Of a DNA stretch of 64,000 bases, positions 1-8,678 are shown in pieces (position 1 is the first letter of the stretch; each line of letters begins with the position of its first letter). Source of the DNA: CAYUZU01 sp964448675 (GTDB taxonomy: Bacteria; Planctomycetota; Phycisphaerae; UBA1845; Fen-1342); NCBI GenBank assembly GCA_964448675.1, contig CAYUZU010000001.1, positions 62,001-126,000 of the forward strand. Reading direction: 5' to 3'. A program made the translations under genes and the position numbers. The notes under the pieces were generated by a model. It did no database searches. It had not been told where the DNA came from and worked only from the letters and a program-made list of their open reading frames with translations.

Positions 1-1599
1 GCCTACGCCCCGGCCCCGTGGACCAAGCCGTCGACGGCGTCGCTGCTCACCGGGCTCTACCCGAAGCGCCACCGCGCCGTCGCCTACTACGGCCGACTGA
101 CCGGCCGTCGCCTGCTGGGCGAGTACCTCCAGGACCGTGGCTACGCGACGTGTGCCATCTCCGCCAACCCGTGGATGGATCCGAAGTGGGGGTTCGGCCC
201 CGGCTTTGACCGCTTCGTCGGGACGGCGGATGGTTACGCATCGGCGCGGGCCGGCCAGATGGCGAACACGCTGCTCGATCATCTCGGCGCCGTACCGAAC
301 GAGCCGTTCTTCGTCTACGTGCACACGATGGATCCGCACGAGGTCTACCGCGCGCCGGCCCCTTACAACACCAAGTGGGGCCCGGCCCTGAACCCGCGGG
401 CACCGCGCCCCATGGAGACGCTCAAGCCGCCACGCGGGCTCGTTCGGGCATACATCGACGCCTACGATGGCGAAATCAGCTACAGCGACGCCGAGTTCGG
501 CCGCGTGATGGATGAGCTCAAGCAGCGCGGTTTGTACGAAGACATGCTCATTATCTACACCGCAGACCACGGCGAGGCGTTCTTTGAGCATGGTCTAGGC
601 TCGCACGGGCATAGCCTGTTCGAGTATCTGATGCACGTGCCACTCGTCATCAAGTTCCCCGGTAATGCCCAGAGCGGCCACCGCGTGACCGAGCGGGCCT
701 CACTCAATGACGTGGTGCCGACGTTGTTGGCGTACCTGGATATCGATCCGGCGGACCAACTGGATGGGGTGGATCTTGTCGACCTGGTGGCCGGCAACGG
801 GCCGCAGGACCGGCCCCTCTTCTTCCAGACGGATCACACGCTAAGCTGTTTCGATCCACCGATGCGATCGATTCTCGACGGCGTCCGGCTGGGCAACTTC
901 AAGTACATCACGCAGCAGAGTCCGGCGCAGCGCGAGTTCCTGTTCGATCTTGTCGCGGACCCGCAAGAGAAAACGAATCTCATCAACAGCGATCCAGCGG
1001 TCGTTGCGGAACTGAAGACGGTCCTCCGCGATTTCCTCTCGCGCTCCAGCCCCGGCATTCACGTACGGAACGTCAACCTCATCGAGAAATCCACCGAGGC
1101 CCACCGCTATCGTATGCGCCTGCGCACCGCGGGACACTTCGTGGATCTGCGCAAGCTCGATTTCGAGGAGGGAGACACGGCACGCATCGGCGAGAAGGGT
1201 CACGTGCTTGAGATCGAGTTCGTCGGGCAGAACGAGCTGTCCATGCCGCGTGCCGGCTGGTGGAAGGTCGACGAGGACACCGTTACGTTCGATGTCGAAC
1301 CGCCCGACGCCGCGGTGGTCGTCGAGGAGTACGTGTGCGAGACGTCGGATGAGCCGGCCTTGCGCGTGGGTGCCGAGAAGACCGCCATCGACGAGATGCC
1401 CTTTACGTTCACCACGGATTCCGCGGACGTCCTGGCGCAGGACGTGGCCTCGCTGGTCGCCAGCGGCGAGGGGCTCTCGCTCGCCGGGCCGCCGGGGGCG
1501 TACCTCGCCGTGGTACCGCCCCCCACGACGGTTGATCGCAGTGAACTCGATGCAGAAACGATCGAGCGTCTGAAGTCACTCGGCTACGTCGGCGATTGA
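1..1599 (+). CDS. Sulfatase-like / alkaline phosphatase superfamily hydrolase (5' truncated)
   Basis: The frame is open from the first base of the window, so the N-terminus lies outside. The visible start reads AYAPAPWTKPSTASLLTG, which aligns with the sulfatase signature CxPSRxxLLTG, but the catalytic Cys/Ser position is Thr (codon 22-24) and the signature Arg is Thr. Later metal and substrate motifs are present: MDPHEVY and the YTADHGEAFFEHG block with its Asp-His pair. The C-terminal third (from about base 1050) is a beta-rich extension ending in SLGYVGD, an ending often seen in planctomycete family members. The family hydrolyses or transfers sulfate or phosphate esters, usually outside the cytoplasm. 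With Thr as the likely nucleophile, a phosphoryl-transfer or phosphodiesterase role is more probable than formylglycine-dependent sulfatase activity. Family assignment is firm; the substrate is unknown. Confidence 0.85.
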   Translation, partial: AYAPAPWTKPSTASLLTGLYPKRHRAVAYYGRLTGRRLLGEYLQDRGYATCAISANPWMDPKWGFGPGFDRFVGTADGYASARAGQMANTLLDHLGAVPNEPFFVYVHTMDPHEVYRAPAPYNTKWGPALNPRAPRPMETLKPPRGLVRAYIDAYDGEISYSDAEFGRVMDELKQRGLYEDMLIIYTADHGEAFFEHGLGSHGHSLFEYLMHVPLVIKFPGNAQSGHRVTERASLNDVVPTLLAYLDIDPADQLDGVDLVDLVAGNGPQDRPLFFQTDHTLSCFDPPMRSILDGVRLGNFKYITQQSPAQREFLFDLVADPQEKTNLINSDPAVVAELKTVLRDFLSRSSPGIHVRNVNLIEKSTEAHRYRMRLRTAGHFVDLRKLDFEEGDTARIGEKGHVLEIEFVGQNELSMPRAGWWKVDEDTVTFDVEPPDAAVVVEEYVCETSDEPALRVGAEKTAIDEMPFTFTTDSADVLAQDVASLVASGEGLSLAGPPGAYLAVVPPPTTVDRSELDAETIERLKSLGYVGD

Positions 1600-1611
1600 T
1601 CACGATCGCAT

Positions 1612-2568
1612 GTGAATCACCCCGTGCCCCACGACCCCTTCATCACCGATCCCGCCCCGCCGGCGTATCACGCCGAAGGCACGTCGGCTGCGCTGTGCGA
1701 GCGCGCCGCCACAGCCGTCGCCGCGCTGCAAAACTGCCACGCCTGCCCACGTAACTGCGGCGTCGACCGCGCGGCAGGCGTCCTGGGCACCTGCGGCGTC
1801 GGCCGCCACGCCCCGGTCGCCTCGGCCAGCCCGCACCATGGCGAGGAGGGCCCGATCCGCGGCTACCATGGCAGCGGCACGATCTTCTTCGCCGGCTGCA
1901 ACCTGCGCTGCGTTTTCTGCCAGAACGCCGACATCAGCCAGCAGGCCGGCGGCGGCCGCCCGTGCGACGCCGACGAGCTGGCCGACCTCATGCTCGGCCT
2001 GCAGGAGCACGGCTGCCACAACATCAACCTTGTCACGCCCGAGCACGTCGTGCCGCAGGTGCTCGAGGCGCTCGCCGCCGCGATTGACCGCGGGCTGAAC
2101 ATCCCGATCGTCTACAACACCAGCGCGTATGACGCGTTGCACTCGCTGCGCTGCTTCGACGGGCTGGTGGATATCTACATGCCCGATTTCAAGGTCTGGA
2201 CCGCCGGCGCCGGCGAGCGTTACCTCGCGGCCCGCGACTACGCCGACCACGCCCGCGCCGCGCTGCAGGAAATGCACCGCCAGGTGGGGGTGCTGCGGCT
2301 GCGGCCCGACGGCGTCGCCGCCCGCGGCGTGCTGGTGCGGCACCTGGTCATGCCGGGGCTGCTGGCCGAGTCGGCCGCGATCTTCCGCTTCCTCGCAGAC
2401 GAGTTGTCGCCGGACACCTACGTCAATGTCATGGCGCAGTATCGTCCCGCGAATCGGGTCTGCGCGACGTGCTGTCCGGAGGTTAATCGCGGCGTGACGG
2501 CGCAGGAGATGGCCGAGGCGTTTCGCCTGGCCCGTGCCGCCGGGTTGCATCGCTTCGCGGACGATTGA
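1612..2568 (+). CDS. Radical SAM protein, PflX-like (COG1313)
   Basis: This 318-residue protein starts at GTG 1612, because the overlapping ATG at 1610 runs straight into a stop. The radical SAM cluster motif CNLRCVFC places the three iron-sulfur ligands at C96, C100 and C103. It is preceded by a Cys-rich N-terminal segment (C42, C45, C49, C61) typical of PflX/AmmeMemoRadiSam-type proteins. The family resembles pyruvate formate-lyase activating enzyme, but its members act on unknown targets. It begins only 12 bp after the upstream hydrolase, so the two may be co-transcribed. No glycyl-radical enzyme is visible nearby, so an activase role cannot be argued from context. Confidence 0.85.
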   Translation: MNHPVPHDPFITDPAPPAYHAEGTSAALCERAATAVAALQNCHACPRNCGVDRAAGVLGTCGVGRHAPVASASPHHGEEGPIRGYHGSGTIFFAGCNLRCVFCQNADISQQAGGGRPCDADELADLMLGLQEHGCHNINLVTPEHVVPQVLEALAAAIDRGLNIPIVYNTSAYDALHSLRCFDGLVDIYMPDFKVWTAGAGERYLAARDYADHARAALQEMHRQVGVLRLRPDGVAARGVLVRHLVMPGLLAESAAIFRFLADELSPDTYVNVMAQYRPANRVCATCCPEVNRGVTAQEMAEAFRLARAAGLHRFADD

Positions 2569-2621
2569 GCGCCGGCAGCGTTGCGTCGTCGCGCCGGCTG
2601 GAACGCGGGCCGGGCGGTAAC

Positions 2622-2667
2622 AAAAAAACTCTCCCGACCTCGGCCGCGGGCGGTGAGACCGGGAGAG
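2622..2667 (-). terminator. Rho-independent terminator for the SPFH gene
   Basis: On the minus strand an 8-bp perfect stem CTCTCCCG/CGGGAGAG (2629-2636 with 2660-2667) is followed by a run of seven T (2628-2622). It lies 39 bp past the SPFH stop codon. The plus-strand radical SAM gene ends on the other side, so this is a convergent junction. Confidence 0.8.
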
Positions 2668-2705
2668 GAATACTCGCGGTGCTGGGGCCCCGTGGCCGGG
2701 AAGGG

Positions 2706-3659
2706 CTACTGCTTCGGGATGTCCGGGTTGAGCCCCGGCGTCTTGGCGGCCACGACCGCCTTTTCGGCCTGGCCGGTGGTCAGCAGGGCGGCGGTGATCT
2801 GCTCGGAGACTTGCGACATGCCGTTGGGCCCGTAGGGCATCAGCATGACGGTGGCGTTGTCGCGGCTGCCGACCGCGGTCACCGTGTCGTAGTGCTGCGT
2901 GAGCAGGACCATCTTGGTGGCTTCTTCGGGCGAGATGCCCGCTTCGGCACACGCTTCGACGGATTCCTTCAGGCCGTTGGCGATGGCGAGGCGCTGGCGG
3001 GCGATACCCACGCCCTGAAGCTCCTTGGCGCGGGCCTCGGCTTCGGCCTCGGCAATGGTCTGGATCTTCTTGGCCTCGGCCTTGTTCTTGGCGGCTTCGC
3101 GCATTCGTGCGCTGGCGTTGACCTCGTTCATGGCCTCCTTGACCTTGGCCGCCGGCTGGATGTCGTTGACCAGCGACTGGAGGATGGTGTAGCCGAACTG
3201 GTCCATGGTGTCCTGCAGCCGCTCCTTGACGGCGAGGGCGATCTTGTCCTTTTCGCTGAAGACCTCATCGACGGGCATGTCCGGGACAAGGGCGCGCACC
3301 GTGTCGAACACGTACGAGCTGATCTGCTGCTGCGGGTTCATCAGCTTGTAGAAGGCGGCCTTGACCGAATTCTCGTTCTCCTCGACGTAGAACTGCACGG
3401 CGATCAGGATGTCGCAGAACACGTCGTCCTTGGTCTTGGATTCGACGTTGATCTCCAGCTCGCGGACGCGGTGTGTGACGCGGCCGGCGATGCGGTCGAT
3501 GAACGGCACCTTGAAGTTAAGGCCCGGCACCGCGATGGTCTGAAACCGGCCGAAGCGTTCGATGATGACGCGGGTCTGCTGCTGCACGGTGAACATGCCG
3601 CTGAGCAGGACGATCAGCCCGAAGAAGGCAACGATACCCAGTGCAATCAAGTAACCCAT
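2706..3659 (-). CDS. SPFH/band 7 domain membrane protein (stomatin/HIR-like)
   Basis: This 317-residue protein has one N-terminal membrane segment (about residues 4-20), an SPFH domain (about 22-190) beginning FTVQQQTRVIIERFG, and an Ala/Glu/Lys-rich coiled coil (about 175-245). Such proteins oligomerise on the inner membrane and organise protease or transporter microdomains. The closest plan is the stomatin or plant hypersensitive-induced-reaction type. The start is supported by GGGAG six bases before ATG 3659. It follows the zinc-ribbon gene by 30 bp on the same strand, so the two likely form an operon. No NfeD-type partner is seen next to it. Confidence 0.9.
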   Translation of the reverse strand: MGYLIALGIVAFFGLIVLLSGMFTVQQQTRVIIERFGRFQTIAVPGLNFKVPFIDRIAGRVTHRVRELEINVESKTKDDVFCDILIAVQFYVEENENSVKAAFYKLMNPQQQISSYVFDTVRALVPDMPVDEVFSEKDKIALAVKERLQDTMDQFGYTILQSLVNDIQPAAKVKEAMNEVNASARMREAAKNKAEAKKIQTIAEAEAEARAKELQGVGIARQRLAIANGLKESVEACAEAGISPEEATKMVLLTQHYDTVTAVGSRDNATVMLMPYGPNGMSQVSEQITAALLTTGQAEKAVVAAKTPGLNPDIPKQ

Positions 3660-3689
3660 CTCGATCTCCCTTCTATGACCAGGGGCCAG

Positions 3690-4148
3690 TCACGTCACCG
3701 GCCCGAACGCCGCTCGGTCCAGCCGCACCGACAATCGGTCGACCGGTCCCGGCAGCTCCCAGGAAGCCACTTCCATTCGCACGGTCTGGCCCCGCGCCCA
3801 CTGCGCGAGCTCCCGCACGATGCTGATGATCGCGCTGCCCGTCTCGTCGTGCCCGTCGATGCGCAGCGCCACGTCCGCCAGATCGTAGCCGCCGTTGAAT
3901 GCGAGCACCTCGAGCGGCTCGGTGCCGATCAAACGCCGGCCACCACCCACCGGCTGCCAGAGCGCCCAGAGCCCGGTAGCGCCGTCGATCGCGACATACC
4001 CTTCCGGCGCCGGCAGCGGCTCCGGGTGCGTCACGCGACCGGCCCCACGCACGCCGTCGGGGCCGACCTCGAGCACCAGCCCGCACCGCCGGCAGTAGCG
4101 TGCCCGCGACGGGCTGAGCTCACCGCATCTTGGACAGTTCGTCGACAT
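3690..4148 (-). CDS. Zinc-ribbon hypothetical protein
   Basis: The 152-residue protein opens with a zinc ribbon (C5, C8, C19, C22: NCPRCGE...YCRRCG), followed by about 120 residues without a recognised domain and with beta-rich character. A GGAG lies eight bases before ATG 4148. It is the first gene of a two-gene unit with the SPFH protein, so it may be a cytoplasmic partner of that membrane scaffold. The partnership is an inference from gene order only, and no function is assigned. Confidence 0.75.
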   Translation of the reverse strand: MSTNCPRCGELSPSRARYCRRCGLVLEVGPDGVRGAGRVTHPEPLPAPEGYVAIDGATGLWALWQPVGGGRRLIGTEPLEVLAFNGGYDLADVALRIDGHDETGSAIISIVRELAQWARGQTVRMEVASWELPGPVDRLSVRLDRAAFGPVT

Positions 4149-4347
4149 TCGCGGTTCTCCGTGGGCGGGCGATCAGGTGGGCCGGGGGGCGGCCCGACCC
4201 GACCACCTCCACTATTAGTTTACCTCACGGGCGGCGCCGCGATACTACATAAGCCGGTGGAGTTTGTAACGCCGCACGCCGAAGCGCGCGGCCGCTGCGA
4301 CGAATTCCCACATTGGGCCTCGCCGCAGAACCATACCGCCGGCCTCC

Positions 4348-4353
4348 TATAAT
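4348..4353 (+). promoter_or_regulatory. -10 element (TATAAT) upstream of the metal permease
   Basis: A perfect TATAAT lies 41 bases before ATG 4395. No convincing -35 is present at 16-18 bp upstream, so this is a partial promoter call. Confidence 0.4.
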
Positions 4354-4394
4354 CCCCGAGCGGAGACCGCGGCTTGAAAGGGACGGCGCACCGT

Positions 4395-5516
4395 ATGGAT
4401 TTTGCTATCTCCTGGTTAACGGCGACATGGGACACCATTCTCGAAGCGGCGCCCTGGCTGCTCTTCGGTTTTGCCGCTGCGGGGGCGATCTATGTCCTGC
4501 TGCCGGCGCAGCAGGTCGCCCGCCATCTCGGCCGGCCCGGCTGGGGGGCGGTGATCAAGGCGGCTCTGATCGGCATGCCGCTGCCGTTGTGTTCGTGCAG
4601 CGTGATTCCGGTCGCTTCGTCGTTGCGCCAGCGGGGCGCGGGGCGCGGGGCCACCGCCAGCTTTCTGGTCAGCACGCCTGAAAGCGGCGTCGATTCGATC
4701 GCCCTGTCCTACGCCCTGCTCGGGCCGTTCCTCGCGATCGTGCGCCCGCTTGCGGCCCTGGTGACGGCGATTGCGGCGGGCGGGCTGATCAACGTGTTCG
4801 ACAAGACCGCCGTGCGTGACGCCGGCGCGTCGCTGCAGCAAGTGCCGCAGCCGGGCGGCGCGACATCCGGCAGTTGCTGCTGTGCTCACGAGCACGCGCC
4901 CCCCAGGCCGACATTGCTCGGCCGCGGGCGCGAGGCGGCGCAATACGGGTTCGTCGAGATGTTCGCTGACTTGGCCCACTGGCTCGTGCTGGGCTTCATC
5001 CTGGCGGGGCTGGTGTCGGCACTCGTGCCGCCGGGGTTCTTTGACCGCATCGTCGGCGGGGGCCTGGTGGCGATGTTGCTGATGCTGGTGGCAGGGTTGC
5101 CGTTATACGTGTGCGCCACGTCCGTGACGCCGCTGGCCGCCGCCCTGATCGCCAAAGGGGTCAGCCCCGGTGCCGCGCTGGTGTTCCTGCTGGTCGGGCC
5201 GGCGACAAACGTGGCCACGATGGTGGTTGTGGGACGCGACCTGGGCCGCAGGAGCCTGGCGATCTACGTCATCTCGATCGCGGTGGTGGCCGTGGCGCTT
5301 GGCTTGGCCGTTGACGCGATGCCGTGGGCATCGAACGCGGTTGACGACGCCCGGCAGCACGTGCATTACCACGCCGCGTCCATCTGGACGTGGCTGGCGG
5401 CGATTGCGCTTTGCGGGCTCATGCTTAACGGGCTGCGCATCCGGGCCCGGCGGTCGCTTCGCAAAGCCGGGCAAGACTCGGCGTGCGCGCCGGAAATCGG
5501 CAAGGCGGGGGCCTGA
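4395..5516 (+). CDS. ArsP/DUF318-type metal permease (SO_0444-like)
   Basis: This 373-residue integral membrane protein of the COG0701 permease family carries the diagnostic segment GMPLPLCSCSVIPVA (C66 and C68) and STPESGVDS in its first half. A similar half follows a central hydrophilic loop, giving the expected two-bundle arrangement of about 8-10 helices. The loop carries a potential metal site, SCCCAHEHA (C161-C163, H165, H167). Relatives export Cu/Zn or organoarsenicals. The start was set at ATG 4395, preceded by GAAAGGGA; a TTG at 4374 would add seven residues. No metal-sensing regulator is adjacent, so the substrate is uncertain. Confidence 0.85.
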   Translation: MDFAISWLTATWDTILEAAPWLLFGFAAAGAIYVLLPAQQVARHLGRPGWGAVIKAALIGMPLPLCSCSVIPVASSLRQRGAGRGATASFLVSTPESGVDSIALSYALLGPFLAIVRPLAALVTAIAAGGLINVFDKTAVRDAGASLQQVPQPGGATSGSCCCAHEHAPPRPTLLGRGREAAQYGFVEMFADLAHWLVLGFILAGLVSALVPPGFFDRIVGGGLVAMLLMLVAGLPLYVCATSVTPLAAALIAKGVSPGAALVFLLVGPATNVATMVVVGRDLGRRSLAIYVISIAVVAVALGLAVDAMPWASNAVDDARQHVHYHAASIWTWLAAIALCGLMLNGLRIRARRSLRKAGQDSACAPEIGKAGA

Positions 5517-5609
5517 GCGCGGCAGCCGCTGCGCGATTCTGGCGGTGCTTGGTGCGTGCTCAGTGCCGCTGGCGGGTTGCGGCCGGCTGATCTGCAGTGG
5601 TTCTTCCGC

Positions 5610-5615
5610 TATAAT
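5610..5615 (+). promoter_or_regulatory. -10 element (TATAAT) upstream of the first HEAT-repeat gene
   Basis: A perfect TATAAT lies 36 bases before ATG 5652, with no clear -35 partner. It falls in the 135-bp gap after the permease stop. Confidence 0.4.
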
Positions 5616-5651
5616 CGCCTGTGGGCAGTCACGCTGGCTGGAGGACCGATC

Positions 5652-7061
5652 ATGCGTGCGCGTCTTCCTCGGGGTCGGGCATGGGGGCAACGGGGTCTGT
5701 CTCTTTTCTACCAGGCGCCACTGACCTGCATGCTGCTGGCGCAGTCACCGGCCGCGGCAGACATCTTCCATCTCAGTGGCGGCGGGCGCATCGACGGCGA
5801 GCTCGTTCGTCAGGCGGACGACACGTACCACATTCGCACGGTGGTGGGTGAGGTCCGCGTCGCCGCCGACAGGATCGAACGTGTCGAGCCGCGTCCTTCC
5901 GTTTTCGTGCAGTACGCACAGCGGCGGGCCGAGACGGCCGACACCGCGGCGGCGCACACCGCGCTGGCCGACTGGTGTGGTGACCTGGGCCTGCATGCGG
6001 CCCGGCAGCGGCACCTGCGGCGGGCGGTCGAGCTGGACGCTGACCACGCAGCGGCGCGCCGAGCGCTGGGGTACGTCAAGGTGGCCGGGCGCTGGGTGAC
6101 CGGACGGATCGCCGAAGACTTCGCGGCGCGCGTCAGGCAACGGCAGGCGGCGGCGACCGCCGACGAGCGGCTGCGGGCGGCGATCGAGGTTTCCTGGCGG
6201 CAGGACTTGCTGACAATCCGGCGGGCGATGCTCGAGAGCGGTCGCCCGGCGTCGGTCGAGAAGGGGCAGGAGAGGATTCGCGCGATTGATGACCCCAACG
6301 CCATTTTGCCGATGACCGAGGTGCTCACCGCGGGCGACGCGGCCTGTCGTGAACTGCTGGTCGAGGCGTTGCGCTCGTTCGAGCAGGACGAGGCGACGGT
6401 TGCGCTGGTGGTCATCGCGCTGGTTGATCCGGTCGAGGCGGTACGATCGGCCGCGCTTACCGCGATGGCGGGGCGCGCGCGGGAACAGGTGATTCCGCCG
6501 CTGCGCGAAGCGCTCTACAGCGGCGACGAGGTTTTGATCCGCCGGGCGGCGACGGCGCTCGGGCGGTTGGAGGCAACCAGCGCCGTGCCCGAGCTCATCA
6601 CGCTGCTCATCGATCGGCAGCACAAGTGGGCGGAGGTTCCGCACCGGCCGGGGGGCACCGAGTGGCTCACGCCGCCGTACAACCCGCTGCCGCCGGACGT
6701 TGCCAATCCGCCGCCGCCGACCCCGCCCGGCGTGCTGCAGACCGACGCAGCGCCATTGAATCCGCGTTGGATCGGGTGGAACGCCGGGCAAAGTGGCCAC
6801 TTGGTGCTGCACGGGCCGGACCTGCCCGAGCCGACGCTCTTTCAGCAGCGGTACTACCCGGTCTACGACGTGGTCTGGCGGCGGGCGTACGGGCCGACGC
6901 GGGTGGTGCGCGGGCAGCAATGGGTGAGGGTGCAGCGGACGGAGGTGCTCGAAGCGTTGCGCGCGATCACCGGGCAGCCCTTCGGCTTCGAGCCGCTGCG
7001 TTGGTGGAACTGGTACGAGATGGCCCTGGCGACGGGGACCGGGCGGGGAATGAGGGAATGA
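5652..7061 (+). CDS. Secreted HEAT-repeat protein, paralogue 1
   Basis: A start at ATG 5652 with GGAGG seven bases upstream gives 469 residues; the open frame extends further upstream but lacks a better signal. A signal-peptide-like region ends near SPAAA. The mature protein begins DIFHLSGGGRIDGELV, a small beta-rich domain with the motif VGEVRVAADRIE, then TPR-like helices and HEAT-like repeats (for example PMTEVLTAGDAACRELLVEAL). The C-terminal 130 residues are Pro-rich and end in a WWNWYEMA-type segment. The gene downstream is a clear paralogue. Function is unknown; HEAT arrays usually bind proteins. Export is inferred from the hydrophobic N-terminus. Confidence 0.75.
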   Translation: MRARLPRGRAWGQRGLSLFYQAPLTCMLLAQSPAAADIFHLSGGGRIDGELVRQADDTYHIRTVVGEVRVAADRIERVEPRPSVFVQYAQRRAETADTAAAHTALADWCGDLGLHAARQRHLRRAVELDADHAAARRALGYVKVAGRWVTGRIAEDFAARVRQRQAAATADERLRAAIEVSWRQDLLTIRRAMLESGRPASVEKGQERIRAIDDPNAILPMTEVLTAGDAACRELLVEALRSFEQDEATVALVVIALVDPVEAVRSAALTAMAGRAREQVIPPLREALYSGDEVLIRRAATALGRLEATSAVPELITLLIDRQHKWAEVPHRPGGTEWLTPPYNPLPPDVANPPPPTPPGVLQTDAAPLNPRWIGWNAGQSGHLVLHGPDLPEPTLFQQRYYPVYDVVWRRAYGPTRVVRGQQWVRVQRTEVLEALRAITGQPFGFEPLRWWNWYEMALATGTGRGMRE

Positions 7062-7081
7062 AGGCCTTCGCGGGATGTGAC

Positions 7082-7109
7082 GGAGTGACGAAGTGACGGA
7101 TTCGGTGCC
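7082..7109 (+). repeat. 28-nt dispersed repeat, copy 1
   Basis: This stretch in the gap between the two HEAT genes matches 10173-10200 in inverted orientation at 25 of 28 positions. It contains two near-tandem GTGACGGA/GTGACGAA units. It may be a small member of a genome-wide intergenic repeat family. Confidence 0.55.
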
Positions 7110-7278
7110 AGAGGGATCGAGCCGCAGGCGACGGTGCGGTGCGGTGGATCAGAGCAGGGCGGGCGCGGCCTGCCAAACTCGAGACGCCGGGCCGTTACCG
7201 CGCGACATTGGCACCTACTCACGTTGCCACGATGCTCGCCTGCGACACTGCGGCGAAGAGACGAGCGCGAGGACGATC

Positions 7279-8526
7279 ATGAGAACAGACACGCGCGCTG
7301 TATCACGCACCACGCTGGCGCTGGTCGCGCTGCTCGTGGCCCCGCTGGCCGCGGCGGACGTCTTCCACCTGAAGGGTGGCGGGCAGATCAGCGGCCAGTT
7401 GCTCGACAGCGATGACCAGCAGTACCGCATCCGCACGCTGGTCGGCGAGGTCCGCATCGATCGCGACCGCATCGAGAAGATCGAGCCCGCGGAGACGATC
7501 TTCCCCGAATACGATCGCCGGGTGCAGGCGGCCGACACCGACGTGCCCGCCGACCATGTTGCGCTGGCCAAGTGGTGTGCCGAGAACGGCCTGCAGCGCG
7601 AGCAGCGGCTGCACCTGCTCGCGGCGATCAAGCTCGATCCGGACTACGAGCCCGCGCGGCGGGCGCTGGGACATGTGCGCGTCGCGGGGCGCTGGATCGA
7701 CGGCCGCGGGACCGGTCATCCGCCCCGGGCGGAACCGGCGGCTCCCGACGACGAGGTGCGGCTGGCCGAGGCGGTGCGGCGCGAATGGCTGCAGCGCATT
7801 CTGCTGATCCAGCGCACCCAGCTCAGCAGTGATCGGCCGAAGCGGGTCGCCCAGGCGCGCGAGCGTATCCTGGCCATCGACGACCCGCTGGCGATTGGCC
7901 CGCTGGTCGAGGTGCTGCGGCACGGTGACGTCGCCACGCGTGACCTGCTCATCGAGACGCTGGGACGATTCGAGCACCCGGAGTCGACGATGCACCTGGC
8001 GATGATCGGCCTGCTCGATCCGGACAAGACACTGCGACAGCGAGCGCTGGTGAAACTCGCCCAGCGTGACGAGCCGCGCGTCGTGGCCGAGTATCGCCGG
8101 GCGCTGCAGACCGGCAGCGACCCGCTCGTGCTGCGGGCGGCGTGGGCGCTGGGGGAGCTGGGTGCGGCGGCTGCGGTGCCCGACCTGATCGACGTGCTGA
8201 CCGCGCAGCGCACCAAGTGGGTCGAGGTGCCCGTGAAGGACTACTTCGCCGTCTGGCCGCGGACCTTCGCCGACCCCGGGGCGTCCGTCGGTCTGTACGG
8301 GGCTGGCGGGGGGCTGACCGCGTCGGCGGCGCTGGCCAACGGCTACTACATCTTCGCCGACGAGGTGACCAACGAGTGGCAACGGCGCACCGTTACGGTC
8401 TTTCGCACACAGGTGCTCGAGGCGCTGCGCAAGCTGACGAACGCCGATTTCGGATTCGAGCGGCAGGCGTGGCTGGAGTGGTACGATAGCCAGCGGGATC
8501 AGCCCACCTCGCCGGGCGAAGGGTAG
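7279..8526 (+). CDS. Secreted HEAT-repeat protein, paralogue 2
   Basis: A start at ATG 7279, five bases after GAGGA, gives 415 residues. The N-terminus is a clean signal peptide ending at PLAAA, and the mature part begins DVFHLKGGGQISGQLL, followed by VGEVRIDRDRIEKIEP. Both motifs are shared with the upstream neighbour. TPR-like and HEAT-like helices follow (AIGPLVEVLRHGDVATRDLL). The C-terminus again has a Trp-rich end (RQAWLEWYDS). Tandem position and co-linear motifs show that the two genes arose by duplication and then diverged, mainly in the Pro-rich part. The function is unknown. Confidence 0.75.
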   Translation: MRTDTRAVSRTTLALVALLVAPLAAADVFHLKGGGQISGQLLDSDDQQYRIRTLVGEVRIDRDRIEKIEPAETIFPEYDRRVQAADTDVPADHVALAKWCAENGLQREQRLHLLAAIKLDPDYEPARRALGHVRVAGRWIDGRGTGHPPRAEPAAPDDEVRLAEAVRREWLQRILLIQRTQLSSDRPKRVAQARERILAIDDPLAIGPLVEVLRHGDVATRDLLIETLGRFEHPESTMHLAMIGLLDPDKTLRQRALVKLAQRDEPRVVAEYRRALQTGSDPLVLRAAWALGELGAAAAVPDLIDVLTAQRTKWVEVPVKDYFAVWPRTFADPGASVGLYGAGGGLTASAALANGYYIFADEVTNEWQRRTVTVFRTQVLEALRKLTNADFGFERQAWLEWYDSQRDQPTSPGEG

Positions 8527-8678
8527 CCGTTCGACGAGGGGATTGCGGGCCGAATGGGCGCCGGGCAGGGGGCTTTGTCGCCGCGGGGCCTGCTCGGTTT
8601 CCGCCCCAGCCCCCTGCAATTCCCGCGGCCTGCTGCTACACTGCGCCGCAAATCTGCCAGATCCGCGTGAGGGCCGAC

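Noticed and set aside
1600..2952. A 450-codon frame antisense to the PflX-like gene
   Set aside because: Arg/His-rich shadow that also runs through the terminator of the SPFH gene.
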